Below, one piece after another: positions 1 through 8,353 of a stretch of 22,644 nucleotides of DNA. Under the pieces are notes generated by a model. It searched no databases. It had not been told where the DNA came from and saw nothing but the letters and a program-made list of their open reading frames with translations. Numbering within the stretch: the first letter of the stretch is position 1; each line of letters begins with the position of its first letter. Made by a program: the position numbers and the translations under genes. This DNA comes from an uncultured Eubacteriales bacterium (GTDB lineage: Bacteria; Bacillota; Clostridia; Lachnospirales; Lachnospiraceae), in assembly GCA_900313775.1 (NCBI GenBank), contig OMSP01000116.1, positions 1 to 22,644 of the forward strand, written 5' to 3'.

Positions 1-2
1 GA

Positions 3-1421
3 CTCGACAATGAGAGTGAACAGAAAGTCATGGTCTATGATCTGGGCGGCGGCACGTTCGACGTATCGATCATCGAGATCGGAGAAGGTGTCATTGAAGT
101 GCTGGCCACGAACGGCAACAACCGTCTCGGCGGCGATGACTTTGACCAGAAGATCACTGACTTCATGCTGACAGATTTCAAAAACAAAGAGGGCGTAGAT
201 CTCTCCGGCGACAAGATGGCGCTGCAGAGATTAAAGGAAGCAGCGGAGAAGGCCAAGAAGGAACTCTCTACAGCGACCACGACCAATATCAACCTGCCGT
301 TCATCACGGCGACTAACGAGGGACCAAAGCATTTTGAGATGACACTGACACGTGCGAAGTTTGATGAGCTGACGTCAGATCTTGTAGAGAAGACCGAGGA
401 GCCTGTGCGCCGCGCATTATCCGATGCGGGCATCACAGCCGCTGAGCTGGGACAGGTGCTGCTGGTCGGCGGATCCACGCGTATCCCGGCCGTGCAGGAC
501 AAAGTCAAACAGCTGACAGGCAAAGAGCCGAGCAAGACGCTGAATCCGGATGAATGTGTCGCGATCGGTGCCTCTATCCAGGGCGGCAAGCTCGCCGGCG
601 ATGCCGGTGCGGGCGATGTACTCCTGCTCGATGTCACTCCGCTGACTCTGTCGATCGAGACGATGGGCGGTATTGCGACACCGCTGATCGAGCGCAATAC
701 GACGATCCCGACCAAGAAGAGCCAGATCTTCTCGACCGCGGCCGACAATCAGCCGGGTGTGGAGATCAATGTCCTGCAGGGAGAGCGTAAATTTGCGAAG
801 GACAACAAGTCTCTCGGCAAGTTCACGCTGGACGGGATCCTCCCGGCACCGCGCGGAGTACCGCAGATCGAAGTGACATTTGACATCGATGCCAACGGTA
901 TCGTCAATGTGTCAGCTCAGGATCTGGGCACGAAGAAAGAGCAGCATATCACGATCACCGGCGGTTCCAATATGTCCGATGAAGAAATCGAGAAGGCTGT
1001 CAAGGAAGCGGCTCAGTTCGAGGCGGAGGACAGCAAGCGCAAGGAGGCGGTCGATACCCGCAACCAGGCGGATGCCATGGTCTTCCAGACCGAAAAGATG
1101 CTTAAGGATGTCGGCGATCAGCTGGATCCGTCTGACAAGACAGCGATAGAGGCGGATATCCAGGCACTGAAGGATGTGCTTGCCAAGTCTACGCCGGAGA
1201 CAGTCTCCGAGAGTGATGTGGCAGAGCTCAAGGCTGCTCAGGAGAAGCTGACCGAGAGTGCTCAGAAGCTGGCCGAGAAAGTCTATGCTCAGGCTCAGCA
1301 GGCAGCGGGTGCACAGGGCGCAGGTCCCGATATGGGCGGCGCTGCAGGCGCAGCGGACGATGCAGGCCCGGAAGGCTACGGTGCAGACGATGTCGTTGAC
1401 GGTGAATTCAAAGAGGTGTAA
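3..1421 (+). CDS. dnaK: Molecular chaperone DnaK (Hsp70), 5'-truncated by window edge
   Basis: This is the C-terminal three quarters of an Hsp70 chaperone, which uses ATP to bind and release unfolded polypeptides in the cytoplasm with DnaJ and GrpE. The frame is open from base 3, so the gene begins upstream of the window; about 180 N-terminal residues are missing by comparison with the usual 610-640. Visible family marks are the phosphate-2 motif YDLGGGTFDVSIIEIG near the start, LLVGGSTRIPAVQ (adenosine-site region), LNPDECVAIGA, the linker and substrate-binding start GDVLLLDVTPLTLSIETMGG, and the helical lid. The tail is Gly/Ala-rich and ends in DDVVDGEFKEV, close to the canonical DnaK C-terminus. 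It is followed 75 bp later by dnaJ, the classical heat-shock operon order. An ATG at base 30 is internal, not a start. Identity is secure; regulation (for example HrcA/CIRCE) lies outside the window. Confidence 0.97.
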   Translation, partial: LDNESEQKVMVYDLGGGTFDVSIIEIGEGVIEVLATNGNNRLGGDDFDQKITDFMLTDFKNKEGVDLSGDKMALQRLKEAAEKAKKELSTATTTNINLPFITATNEGPKHFEMTLTRAKFDELTSDLVEKTEEPVRRALSDAGITAAELGQVLLVGGSTRIPAVQDKVKQLTGKEPSKTLNPDECVAIGASIQGGKLAGDAGAGDVLLLDVTPLTLSIETMGGIATPLIERNTTIPTKKSQIFSTAADNQPGVEINVLQGERKFAKDNKSLGKFTLDGILPAPRGVPQIEVTFDIDANGIVNVSAQDLGTKKEQHITITGGSNMSDEEIEKAVKEAAQFEAEDSKRKEAVDTRNQADAMVFQTEKMLKDVGDQLDPSDKTAIEADIQALKDVLAKSTPETVSESDVAELKAAQEKLTESAQKLAEKVYAQAQQAAGAQGAGPDMGGAAGAADDAGPEGYGADDVVDGEFKEV

Positions 1422-1452
1422 AGAGCGATCTTAAACAATATCAAGCGCAGCA

Positions 1453-1483
1453 GCATGCCGGGTGCGTGAAGCATCCGGCATGC
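1453..1483 (+). promoter_or_regulatory. dnaK-dnaJ intergenic stem-loop
   Basis: The 75-bp gap between dnaK and dnaJ holds a long inverted repeat. The arms are GCATGCCGGGTGC (1453-1465) and GCATCCGGCATGC (1471-1483), giving 13 pairs with one G-U and a 5-base loop (GTGAA). No T-run follows, so it does not look like an intrinsic terminator. The 3' arm ends 2 bases before the dnaJ ribosome site GAGGA (1486-1490). Such a hairpin could protect the 3' end of processed dnaK mRNA or tune dnaJ translation; the structure is seen, the role is inferred. Confidence 0.6.
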
Positions 1484-1496
1484 GTGAGGATAAGAA

Positions 1497-2612
1497 ATGG
1501 CAGAAACAAAGAGGGATTATTATGAAGTGCTTGGTGTCGACCGCAATGCGGATGACGCCGCACTCAAAAAAGCATATCGTGATCTGGCGAAGAAATATCA
1601 TCCGGATATGAATCCGGGCGACGCCGATGCCGAGGCCAAATTCAAGGAGGCTTCGGAGGCTTATGCTGTGCTCTCGGACAAGGAAAAGCGAGCTCAGTAC
1701 GATCAGTTCGGCCATGCAGCTTTTGAGGCCGGCGGTGCCGGAGGCAATCCGTTTGCCGGCTTCAATTTTGAAGGCGCAGACTTCACGGATATCTTTGGTG
1801 ATATCTTCGGCGATCTGTTCGGCGGAGGCGCTTCGCGCAGAAGCGGCGGTGCGACCGGTCCGATGCGCGGACGCAATGTCCGTCAGAGCGTGCGCATCAC
1901 CTTTGACGAAGCGATAAAGGGCTGCGAGAAGAAGCTGGATGTGACGATGGACGATCCCTGTCCGACCTGCGGCGGGACCGGTGCGAAGCCGGGCACGAGC
2001 CCGACTACCTGTCCGCAGTGCCAGGGCCGCGGTCAGGTAGTCTATTCACAGCGTTCACTTTTCGGTATGGTGCAGAATGTTCAGACTTGCCCGCAGTGCC
2101 ACGGCACAGGTAAGATCATCAAGGAAAAATGTACCGACTGCGGAGGTACAGGTTATGTCTCCAAGCGCAAGACCATCGCTGTCACGATCCCTGCAGGCAT
2201 TGATGACGGTCAGGTCGTGAGACTCCGCGGCAAGGGAGAGCCCGGTGTCAACGGAGGACCGCGCGGTGATATGCTGGTGGAGGTCCGCGTGGCGCGTCAT
2301 CCGTTGTTTGAACGTCAGGACGTCCATGTTTTCTCGACAGTGCCGATCTCCTTTGCTCAGGCAGCGCTCGGAGACGAGATCCGTATCAAGACCGTGGACG
2401 GGGAAGTCCTCTACAAAGTCAAGGCCGGCACCAAGACCGATACCAAGGTCCGTCTGCGCGGCAAGGGAGTTCCCTATGTACACAACCCGTCCAAGCGCGG
2501 TGACCACTATGTGACGCTGATGATCCAGACGCCGACAAAACTCTCCAAAGAAGCCAAGGAGGCGCTGAAGCAATTTGACAAGCTGGCTGGCAATACCCTG
2601 AAGTCTCAGTAA
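1497..2612 (+). CDS. dnaJ: Chaperone protein DnaJ (Hsp40, class I)
   Basis: This co-chaperone delivers unfolded clients to DnaK and stimulates its ATPase. The 371 residues match the usual DnaJ length and show the full class I layout. A J domain spans about 1-70 with the HPD motif at 35-37. A Gly/Phe-rich linker runs to about residue 125. A zinc-binding region spans about 155-219 with four CxxCxGxG repeats (CPTCGGTG, CPQCQGRG, CPQCHGTG, CTDCGGTG). Two C-terminal substrate-binding beta domains follow. The ATG at 1497 has GAGGA six bases upstream and gives the standard start of the J domain (AETKRDYYEVLGV). No key residue is missing. It is probably co-transcribed with dnaK through the intergenic stem-loop and ends before a terminator-like hairpin at 2657-2683. 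Confidence 0.98.
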   Translation: MAETKRDYYEVLGVDRNADDAALKKAYRDLAKKYHPDMNPGDADAEAKFKEASEAYAVLSDKEKRAQYDQFGHAAFEAGGAGGNPFAGFNFEGADFTDIFGDIFGDLFGGGASRRSGGATGPMRGRNVRQSVRITFDEAIKGCEKKLDVTMDDPCPTCGGTGAKPGTSPTTCPQCQGRGQVVYSQRSLFGMVQNVQTCPQCHGTGKIIKEKCTDCGGTGYVSKRKTIAVTIPAGIDDGQVVRLRGKGEPGVNGGPRGDMLVEVRVARHPLFERQDVHVFSTVPISFAQAALGDEIRIKTVDGEVLYKVKAGTKTDTKVRLRGKGVPYVHNPSKRGDHYVTLMIQTPTKLSKEAKEALKQFDKLAGNTLKSQ

Positions 2613-2641
2613 TTGCAAATAGGCAACAGCCAGCGTATAAT
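2613..2641 (+). promoter_or_regulatory. Candidate sigma-A promoter ahead of the 1560-residue gene
   Basis: Immediately after the dnaJ stop there is TTGCAA (2613-2618), a 17-base spacer and a perfect TATAAT (2636-2641). Both hexamers and the spacing fit a housekeeping promoter. The predicted transcription start near 2648 lies before the hairpin at 2657-2679, so a transcript from here would carry that stem-loop at its extreme 5' end. Sequence match only. Confidence 0.5.
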
Positions 2642-2656
2642 GTAATAAATGCGAAT

Positions 2657-2683
2657 ACCCCGGTTCAAGCGACCGGGGTTTTT
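2657..2683 (+). terminator. Rho-independent terminator after dnaJ (or 5' hairpin of the next operon)
   Basis: ACCCCGGT (2657-2664) pairs with ACCGGGGT (2672-2679) over 8 bp with a 7-base loop, followed directly by a T-run ending at 2683. It fits a terminator for dnaK-dnaJ transcripts. Because a promoter-like element lies just upstream, RNA started at about 2648 would contain the same hairpin at +10, too close to the start to terminate efficiently. The ribosome site AGGAG (2689-2693) of the next gene follows at once. Confidence 0.75.
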
Positions 2684-2700
2684 CAAATAGGAGCTGTTCA

Positions 2701-5700
2701 ATGAAAGCGAATTATGAACAACTGTCAGACAAACTGACGGCAGACAGTTCGGGCCGGTATCATACAGAGGATATCGTCGCAGTCTGGAAACAGTATGCAG
2801 GTTCTGACTTCGTGGAACCGGAGGAAGGTTGGGGACTGCATTGCTACAGACAGCTGCGCGCAGCTCTGTTTCCTCATATAGATCCGGGTTCTGACCCCGG
2901 GAAATACCGGGAGGGGCGAGAGAGTCTGCTGGCTTTCTTCAGGAAGGTCTATGAGACCGAGCGGAAGAACTGCAGCTTTGATCCGACCAGAGACATGGTC
3001 TTCCTGCCGGACGAGAAGATCGAAGGAGAGCCATACGCCGGCGAGTACAAAAAGCTCAGGCGTCTCTTTGATGAGATGTATATCTACGAATTCATGAGGA
3101 TCGGCGCTGATCTGACACCGTTTAACACGCTGGGTCATGTCAGCGGTGTTCACTATATCGCTATGTATGTCGGGACACAGCTCAAGGAGTCCGGTATACC
3201 GGTAGATCTGGGTCTGCTCAGTGCGGCTGCAGCGACTCACGACATCGGTAAATACGGCTGCCGCAAACACGAGGAAAAACGCGTCCCCTATCTCCATTAC
3301 TATTATACGGATTATTGTCTGAACCGCCTGGGTCTTCCGGGAGTTGCCCGGATAGCGGCGAACCATTCGACCTGGGATCTGGAACTGGAAAATCTGCCGG
3401 TCGAGTCTCTTTTGCTGATCTATTCGGATTTCCGCAATAAGAGCACGCGCACAGACGGAAATGAGATCATACATTTCTATTCTCTTCAGGAAGCTTTTGA
3501 TGTCATCCTGAACAAGCTGGACAATGTCGATGAGGCCAAGAAACACCGCTATACCAAGGTCTATCACAAACTGAAGGATTTCGAGGACTTTATGGTCGAG
3601 CGCGGTGTTCACACCGGGATCGAGGATGGCGCAAAAGAGTATCCGCGCGCCTGTACCGAACCGCTTGAGCCTGTAATTCATGAGACAGCGTTTTTGGCCG
3701 GTGATGAGATCGTCGATCAGATCAAGAGCCGTGCGGTCGAACACAACATCCGTTTGATGAGACTCTTCAGCAATGCCGAGGAGTTCGGAAGTCTGATCGA
3801 AGCGGCCAGGAGCGAGACGCGATGGAAGAATGCGCGCACCTATCTGAATATTCTGAATGAGTATTCGACATATATGAGCGATGAACAAAAGACGATGACA
3901 CTCGACTTCCTCTATGAGATGCTGCCACATCACGAGAGTGATATCCGCGAGCAGACTGCCCGGGTCATGGGGCGCATCGTCGGCCGTTATCGCATGGAGT
4001 ACAAAAAGGAGCTGCCCGATGATATTCCGGCGCAGGACGAGAACATCACCAATCTGATGATGTTTGAGAGAATGATCGAACTGCTCCTGAATCCGTCTTA
4101 CAAATATGCCGAGCAGCACCAGAAATGGATCATAGCCAACACGGATTTCTTTGTCCGTTCGGTCTCAGATAACTGCCGGCCGTCCTGTCGCCATAAATAT
4201 TATGAATTGCTGGAACCCTACTTCGACCGCGCCGGAAATGATGAACTGCGCGTGATTGAGCTTCTTTCGATCGCCCTGCACACCCGTCCCTCACATTGCC
4301 CGGACAGTTATATCAACAAGGCAGTGGAGTTTGCGAGAGCGAATATCGGACGCTTCGGGATCTGTGTGGATCTGATCGCACTTGATGTCATCGGACATTT
4401 CTGCGGGGAGGAGATTGCGGACTGTCTGGAGAAACAGCAGAAGCTGCTCGGGATCAACGGAGACGATCTGAGCGAGGAGGATCTCTCGGCGATGTTTCTC
4501 GATGATCTGAAGATCCAGACACACTGGATCATCAAGGCGGCCAATATCCGCGCGATGCTCGCCTCGATCAAAGACGGGACCGATAAGAGCAGATTGCTGC
4601 ATATAGCGACTCATTTTGTCAATCTGATCAAAGTCAGTGAGACTGTGACTGTGCGCAAGAATGCCGGAGAGGCACTTCTGACGATCATTCCTCAGCTGAC
4701 TCTGGATCAGCGCAACGAGCTTGTTGTAGAGCTTTTCAATGGTCTGGAGATCGAGGATTATCAGTTTTCGCGGTTCATCCCGGATTATCTCGGTGTTGTG
4801 ATCCTGTATCTGTCTCCCGATGAGATAGATGAAACGGTCCTCAGTCTGAAAAAATATATTAACGCCGGCAATGAGCGGTCAGCCTCAGCTGCACTCGGCA
4901 CTCTGGCTGTGGCTGTTGAAAACTACGGTCTCTACAAAGGAGATGAGCCGGCAGCGCAGACCGAAGCGCGCAGACAGAGAATGCTCGGGATGCTGCTCAA
5001 GGGATTTGCATACTATAAAAGTGCTATTTCAAGAGAGGCGTTCCGTTCATACGGCGAGCTGTTCGCCTCAGATATCCTGTCGCTGGAGCAGAAGGCAGGT
5101 ATCGCCTCCCGGTCTTTTAAGCGGATCCTGACGATCCTGCCGGACAGCGCAGAGGATGACGACCTGAATTTCTACAATAACACGGCGGTACTCAACCAGC
5201 TCTACCGATTTGTGTCGGAGTATCAGAGCGATATCGGTGACTTCACCTCCACGCCGCAAAAAAAGGTCGCCTTCTTCCCGGGCACTTTCGATCCCTTCAG
5301 CCTCGGACACAAGGCGATCGCCACGACTATACGCGATATGGGCTATGAAGTCTATCTGGCTATTGATGAGTTTTCATGGTCCAAGAAGACACTGCCCCAC
5401 ATGCTCCGCAAAGATATCCTCGCGATGTCGATCGCAGATGAGCAGGGGCTGTATATCTTCCCGAACAATATATCGGTCAATATAGCCAATCCCGAGGATC
5501 TGCGCGTCTTGCGCCATATCTTTGAGGGGCGCGAGCTCTATATCGCGGTGGGTTCTGATGTCATTCAGAATGCCTCCTGCTACAAGAAAAAACCTCAGCC
5601 CTACAGCATACATTCCTTCAACCACATTGTTTTCGAGAGAGAGGAAGTTGAACTGCAGACCGAGGGAGAGCAGTATCCGGTGACCGGTGAGGTGGTCGAG

Positions 5701-7383
5701 CTGAGTCTGGAGAAATATTATGAGGATATAAGCTCCACCAGGATCAGGGACAATATCGACCTCGGACGGGATATCTCAAGTCTCCTGGATCCCATAGTTC
5801 AAAACTATATCTATGACCGCAATTTCTACGCGCGTGAGCCGGCTTACAAGCACGTGCTGCAGGCGATGGAGATGGAGATCAGAAGGTACGAACCGGGCGA
5901 GATCTTTGACGCCGGACAGATACGGGAGAGACTGAGAGAAGCAGGTTATGATTTTGCGAAGATCCGGGATTGTCTGAGTCACCCGGATGCGCGTACGATC
6001 GTGATATGTACAGGGGAAACGGAGAGAAAAGTATCGGCCTTCGCGACGGCGAGAAGAATGCGTTCGCACGATCTGCTCAGGGAGTTTTCCGATTCAGCGG
6101 TAGCTGCCAGGATCCGCGAGGAGGCCTCCGGAGGGATCGCGCTGATCTCAGCATTCTATGCAGAGCAGACGGATATCGCGACACTGCGCCAGATCCTTCT
6201 GACCGAGCTTCTGACGGCGTTGCTTGAGAAGGACTATGTCTATGCGGTCTATCATCCGGTCTGTGAGGCCGGCATGGATCCGCTGACGGTCCGGATACTT
6301 GAGAAGCAGGGATTCGTCAATATCTCAGAGGATCAGGCTCATCCGATCTACGCAGTCGATATGCGTGATCCGATCGTGGTCTTCCGCGATGTCGAGACAG
6401 TTATCAAGGCACCTCTGAACAAGAATCCGCGCGTACAGAAAGCGATAGACGAGGCGCACCGGAAACTTCTTGAGACATTCCGGGAGATCTATCCGGGCAA
6501 GCTTCTCATCACGTTCAATACGAGTGCGGTCCACAATAAGATAGCCGCATTAGTGGCGAAGGAGAACGGAGTCAGTCTGTCACCTGATCCCAGGCGGCGG
6601 AGAGGGCCGTATCTGTCAGTGCCGTTCGGCAAGGCTCTCTCGGACGTGGTAGTGCCAAATACAGTCACTAAGGCGCTTAAGACTGAGAAGTATTTTAAAA
6701 ATGATCTGTCGGGGTTTACGATCCGTGAGATGAAAGACTACCAGACGCTCGCAGACCAGGCGAAAGTCCTCAAATCTTTCGCCCGACCGGCTATCCTGAT
6801 CGACGATCTGCTCCACTCGGGTCAGCGGATGCGCAAGATCGATCCGACGCTGAGAGAGGCCGATGTTGAGGTCCGCAAAGTCATTGTGGGGCTCCTCACG
6901 GGCAACGCCCAGGATGATATGGCAGTGCGCGGCAGAGATGTCGAGGGAGCGTATTTTATCCCCTCTATCAGTCTGTGGCTCAACGAGAGAGACTGCTATC
7001 CATTTATCGGAGGTGACGGGATCGACGGTCCCGAGGGAGATGACGAGGTATCGATCAATCTGATGATGCCGTATACAAGCTTTGCCTTTGTGGGAGACAA
7101 TGATCCGGACAAGATCTATCTGTATTCGATCACCTGTCTGGAAAACGCGCTGTCGATCCTGAAGGTATTGGAGCAGGAGTATCAGCGTACCTTTGAGAAG
7201 AAGCTGACACTGCACCGGCTCGGTGCCGTGCTGAACCATCCGAGACGCCCCCTGTTGGGAGGCGGTCTCGGTTATGATGATCAGATGGCGCCATCGGTAT
7301 ATGTGGAAAATGATATCCGCTGGCTCAAGCGATTGAACCTGCACCGCGGTCCGGGAGGAATGAGTGGTGAAACAAATCAGTGA
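2701..7383 (+). CDS. Multidomain HD phosphohydrolase / NadD-like nucleotidyltransferase / GNAT-like / PRTase-like protein
   Basis: This is a 1560-residue soluble protein with no signal peptide or membrane segment. Residues about 140-250 form a HD domain with the metal-ligand pattern H146, H180-D181, H199, H222 and D243. Its spacing resembles YqeK, the Ap4A hydrolase often found beside nadD in Bacillota. Residues about 330-840 are mostly helical and HEAT-like. Residues about 854-1035 are a NadD/cytidylyltransferase fold: KVAFFPGTFDPFSLGHKA (nucleotide-binding GTFDPxxxGH at 861-870), VGSD at 950-953, and ISSTRIRD at 1010-1017. Residues about 1097-1222 look GNAT-like (ending ILEKQGF). Residues about 1240-1450 contain AILIDDLLHSGQRM (1364-1377), which fits the PRPP loop of type I phosphoribosyltransferases. 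The rest of the C-terminus is not recognised. The ATG has AGGAG seven bases upstream. The gene is translationally coupled to the two redox genes that follow. Domain calls for HD and NadD are firm, for PRTase fair, for GNAT and HEAT tentative. The substrate is unknown. Confidence 0.85.
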   Translation: MKANYEQLSDKLTADSSGRYHTEDIVAVWKQYAGSDFVEPEEGWGLHCYRQLRAALFPHIDPGSDPGKYREGRESLLAFFRKVYETERKNCSFDPTRDMVFLPDEKIEGEPYAGEYKKLRRLFDEMYIYEFMRIGADLTPFNTLGHVSGVHYIAMYVGTQLKESGIPVDLGLLSAAAATHDIGKYGCRKHEEKRVPYLHYYYTDYCLNRLGLPGVARIAANHSTWDLELENLPVESLLLIYSDFRNKSTRTDGNEIIHFYSLQEAFDVILNKLDNVDEAKKHRYTKVYHKLKDFEDFMVERGVHTGIEDGAKEYPRACTEPLEPVIHETAFLAGDEIVDQIKSRAVEHNIRLMRLFSNAEEFGSLIEAARSETRWKNARTYLNILNEYSTYMSDEQKTMTLDFLYEMLPHHESDIREQTARVMGRIVGRYRMEYKKELPDDIPAQDENITNLMMFERMIELLLNPSYKYAEQHQKWIIANTDFFVRSVSDNCRPSCRHKYYELLEPYFDRAGNDELRVIELLSIALHTRPSHCPDSYINKAVEFARANIGRFGICVDLIALDVIGHFCGEEIADCLEKQQKLLGINGDDLSEEDLSAMFLDDLKIQTHWIIKAANIRAMLASIKDGTDKSRLLHIATHFVNLIKVSETVTVRKNAGEALLTIIPQLTLDQRNELVVELFNGLEIEDYQFSRFIPDYLGVVILYLSPDEIDETVLSLKKYINAGNERSASAALGTLAVAVENYGLYKGDEPAAQTEARRQRMLGMLLKGFAYYKSAISREAFRSYGELFASDILSLEQKAGIASRSFKRILTILPDSAEDDDLNFYNNTAVLNQLYRFVSEYQSDIGDFTSTPQKKVAFFPGTFDPFSLGHKAIATTIRDMGYEVYLAIDEFSWSKKTLPHMLRKDILAMSIADEQGLYIFPNNISVNIANPEDLRVLRHIFEGRELYIAVGSDVIQNASCYKKKPQPYSIHSFNHIVFEREEVELQTEGEQYPVTGEVVELSLEKYYEDISSTRIRDNIDLGRDISSLLDPIVQNYIYDRNFYAREPAYKHVLQAMEMEIRRYEPGEIFDAGQIRERLREAGYDFAKIRDCLSHPDARTIVICTGETERKVSAFATARRMRSHDLLREFSDSAVAARIREEASGGIALISAFYAEQTDIATLRQILLTELLTALLEKDYVYAVYHPVCEAGMDPLTVRILEKQGFVNISEDQAHPIYAVDMRDPIVVFRDVETVIKAPLNKNPRVQKAIDEAHRKLLETFREIYPGKLLITFNTSAVHNKIAALVAKENGVSLSPDPRRRRGPYLSVPFGKALSDVVVPNTVTKALKTEKYFKNDLSGFTIREMKDYQTLADQAKVLKSFARPAILIDDLLHSGQRMRKIDPTLREADVEVRKVIVGLLTGNAQDDMAVRGRDVEGAYFIPSISLWLNERDCYPFIGGDGIDGPEGDDEVSINLMMPYTSFAFVGDNDPDKIYLYSITCLENALSILKVLEQEYQRTFEKKLTLHRLGAVLNHPRRPLLGGGLGYDDQMAPSVYVENDIRWLKRLNLHRGPGGMSGETNQ
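7353..7369 (+). promoter_or_regulatory. Ribosome site inside the preceding gene, with two adjacent GTG start codons
   Basis: GGGAGGA (7353-7359) lies inside the end of the 1560-residue gene and is followed by GTG GTG at 7364 and 7367. The core GGAGG is 5 bases from the first GTG and 8 from the second, so either could be the start. The ATG at 7360 is in another frame. The arrangement implies translational coupling across a 20-nt overlap. Confidence 0.6.
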
Positions 7384-8353
7384 CATAACCAATGGAATAA
7401 TTGACGGAAAGCCACTTTCTCTTGGCGTTTGCCCGGTTCAGCTCGGCGGAAAGAATCGTGTCAATATCCTGGCGCTCGGCGATGTAGGAGCGACTATGCT
7501 GATCGGTCTTAAGCTTCTCGGAAGAGATGTGATCTCCCGGATCGGTATCTGTGATATCAACCGGAAGAACTGTGCGCGTCTCGAGATGGAGATGAACCAG
7601 ATCGGTTATCCGGACACTGATCTTCCCGAGGTCAGGATCGTGGACGAGAAAGATCTCTTTGACTGTGATGTCATGATCTTTTGTGCGAGCAAAGGTGTTC
7701 CGCCGGTGGAAGAGGGTGCAGAAAAGGATGTCCGCATGGCGCAGCTCGACGCCAATCGCGAGATCATCGATCATTATGCAGCGCTCGCTAAGACGGCCTG
7801 TTACCGCGGGCTGGTCTGTATCGTAAGCGATCCTGTTGACAATCTGGCGGCTGCCTTTCTGGATGCCTCGGGATTTGCTCCCGGACAGATCCAGGGTTAT
7901 GGTCTCGGAGTCATGCATCGCCGTGCACTCTACTATGCGAAGGACGCTGAAGGAGCAAAAGCGCGATATGTGGCTGAAGGGCGGGCTTTCGGACCGCACG
8001 GATCCGATCTGGTGATCGCCAACAGTCTGACTGACTATGACGATGAAGCTTCCCGTGAACTCACAAAACTGACGATAGAGGCTAATCTTCGAGTCCGCGA
8101 ACTCGGCTACAAACCTTACATCGCGCCGGCTCTATCCTCGGCAGCTCTGTCGATCCTGCTGACTCTGCGCGGTGAGTGGCACTACGGATCGCTGTACTTC
8201 GGAGACGCGGCGAAGGGAGCGTTTTTCGGGCTCTACAACCGTCTGACCGAAAGCGGCTGGGAACATGAAGAGACAGAGCTTCCGGACAAATTGTTTGAGC
8301 GTATACTGAAGGCTTACAGCAATCTTTGCTCACAGAGGTCAGGGAACAGATGA
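7364..8353 (+). CDS. Lactate/malate dehydrogenase-like NAD-binding protein
   Basis: This 329-residue cytoplasmic protein has the fold of the L-lactate/malate dehydrogenase family. The N-terminal Rossmann segment reads VNILALGDVGATMLIGLKLL, equivalent to the family's GxGxVG loop, and the second strand ends in an acidic residue (GICDIN), consistent with NAD rather than NADP. The motif SDPVDNLA corresponds to the family's NPVD. FGPHGSD corresponds to GEHGD and keeps the catalytic His (H212). The segment normally written LDxxR is here GVMHRRALYY, so the Asp that pairs with that His appears to be replaced by H185; the substrate specificity may therefore differ from lactate or malate. GTG is the apparent start (7364, or 7367 one codon later). 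It overlaps the gene before by 20 nt and the gene after by ATGA, so the three proteins are probably made in step. Family assignment is good; the activity is unknown. Confidence 0.82.
   Translation: MVKQISDITNGIIDGKPLSLGVCPVQLGGKNRVNILALGDVGATMLIGLKLLGRDVISRIGICDINRKNCARLEMEMNQIGYPDTDLPEVRIVDEKDLFDCDVMIFCASKGVPPVEEGAEKDVRMAQLDANREIIDHYAALAKTACYRGLVCIVSDPVDNLAAAFLDASGFAPGQIQGYGLGVMHRRALYYAKDAEGAKARYVAEGRAFGPHGSDLVIANSLTDYDDEASRELTKLTIEANLRVRELGYKPYIAPALSSAALSILLTLRGEWHYGSLYFGDAAKGAFFGLYNRLTESGWEHEETELPDKLFERILKAYSNLCSQRSGNR

Noticed and set aside
2725..4119. A 464-codon open frame on the minus strand
   Set aside because: It lies wholly inside the HD-domain gene in antisense; composition is a mirror of the coding strand and no motif was seen.
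8326..8349. TTG start for the flavoprotein, eight codons upstream
   Set aside because: The ATG at 8350 forms an ATGA overlap with the upstream stop and has AGGG at a fitting distance; TTG has no better ribosome site.
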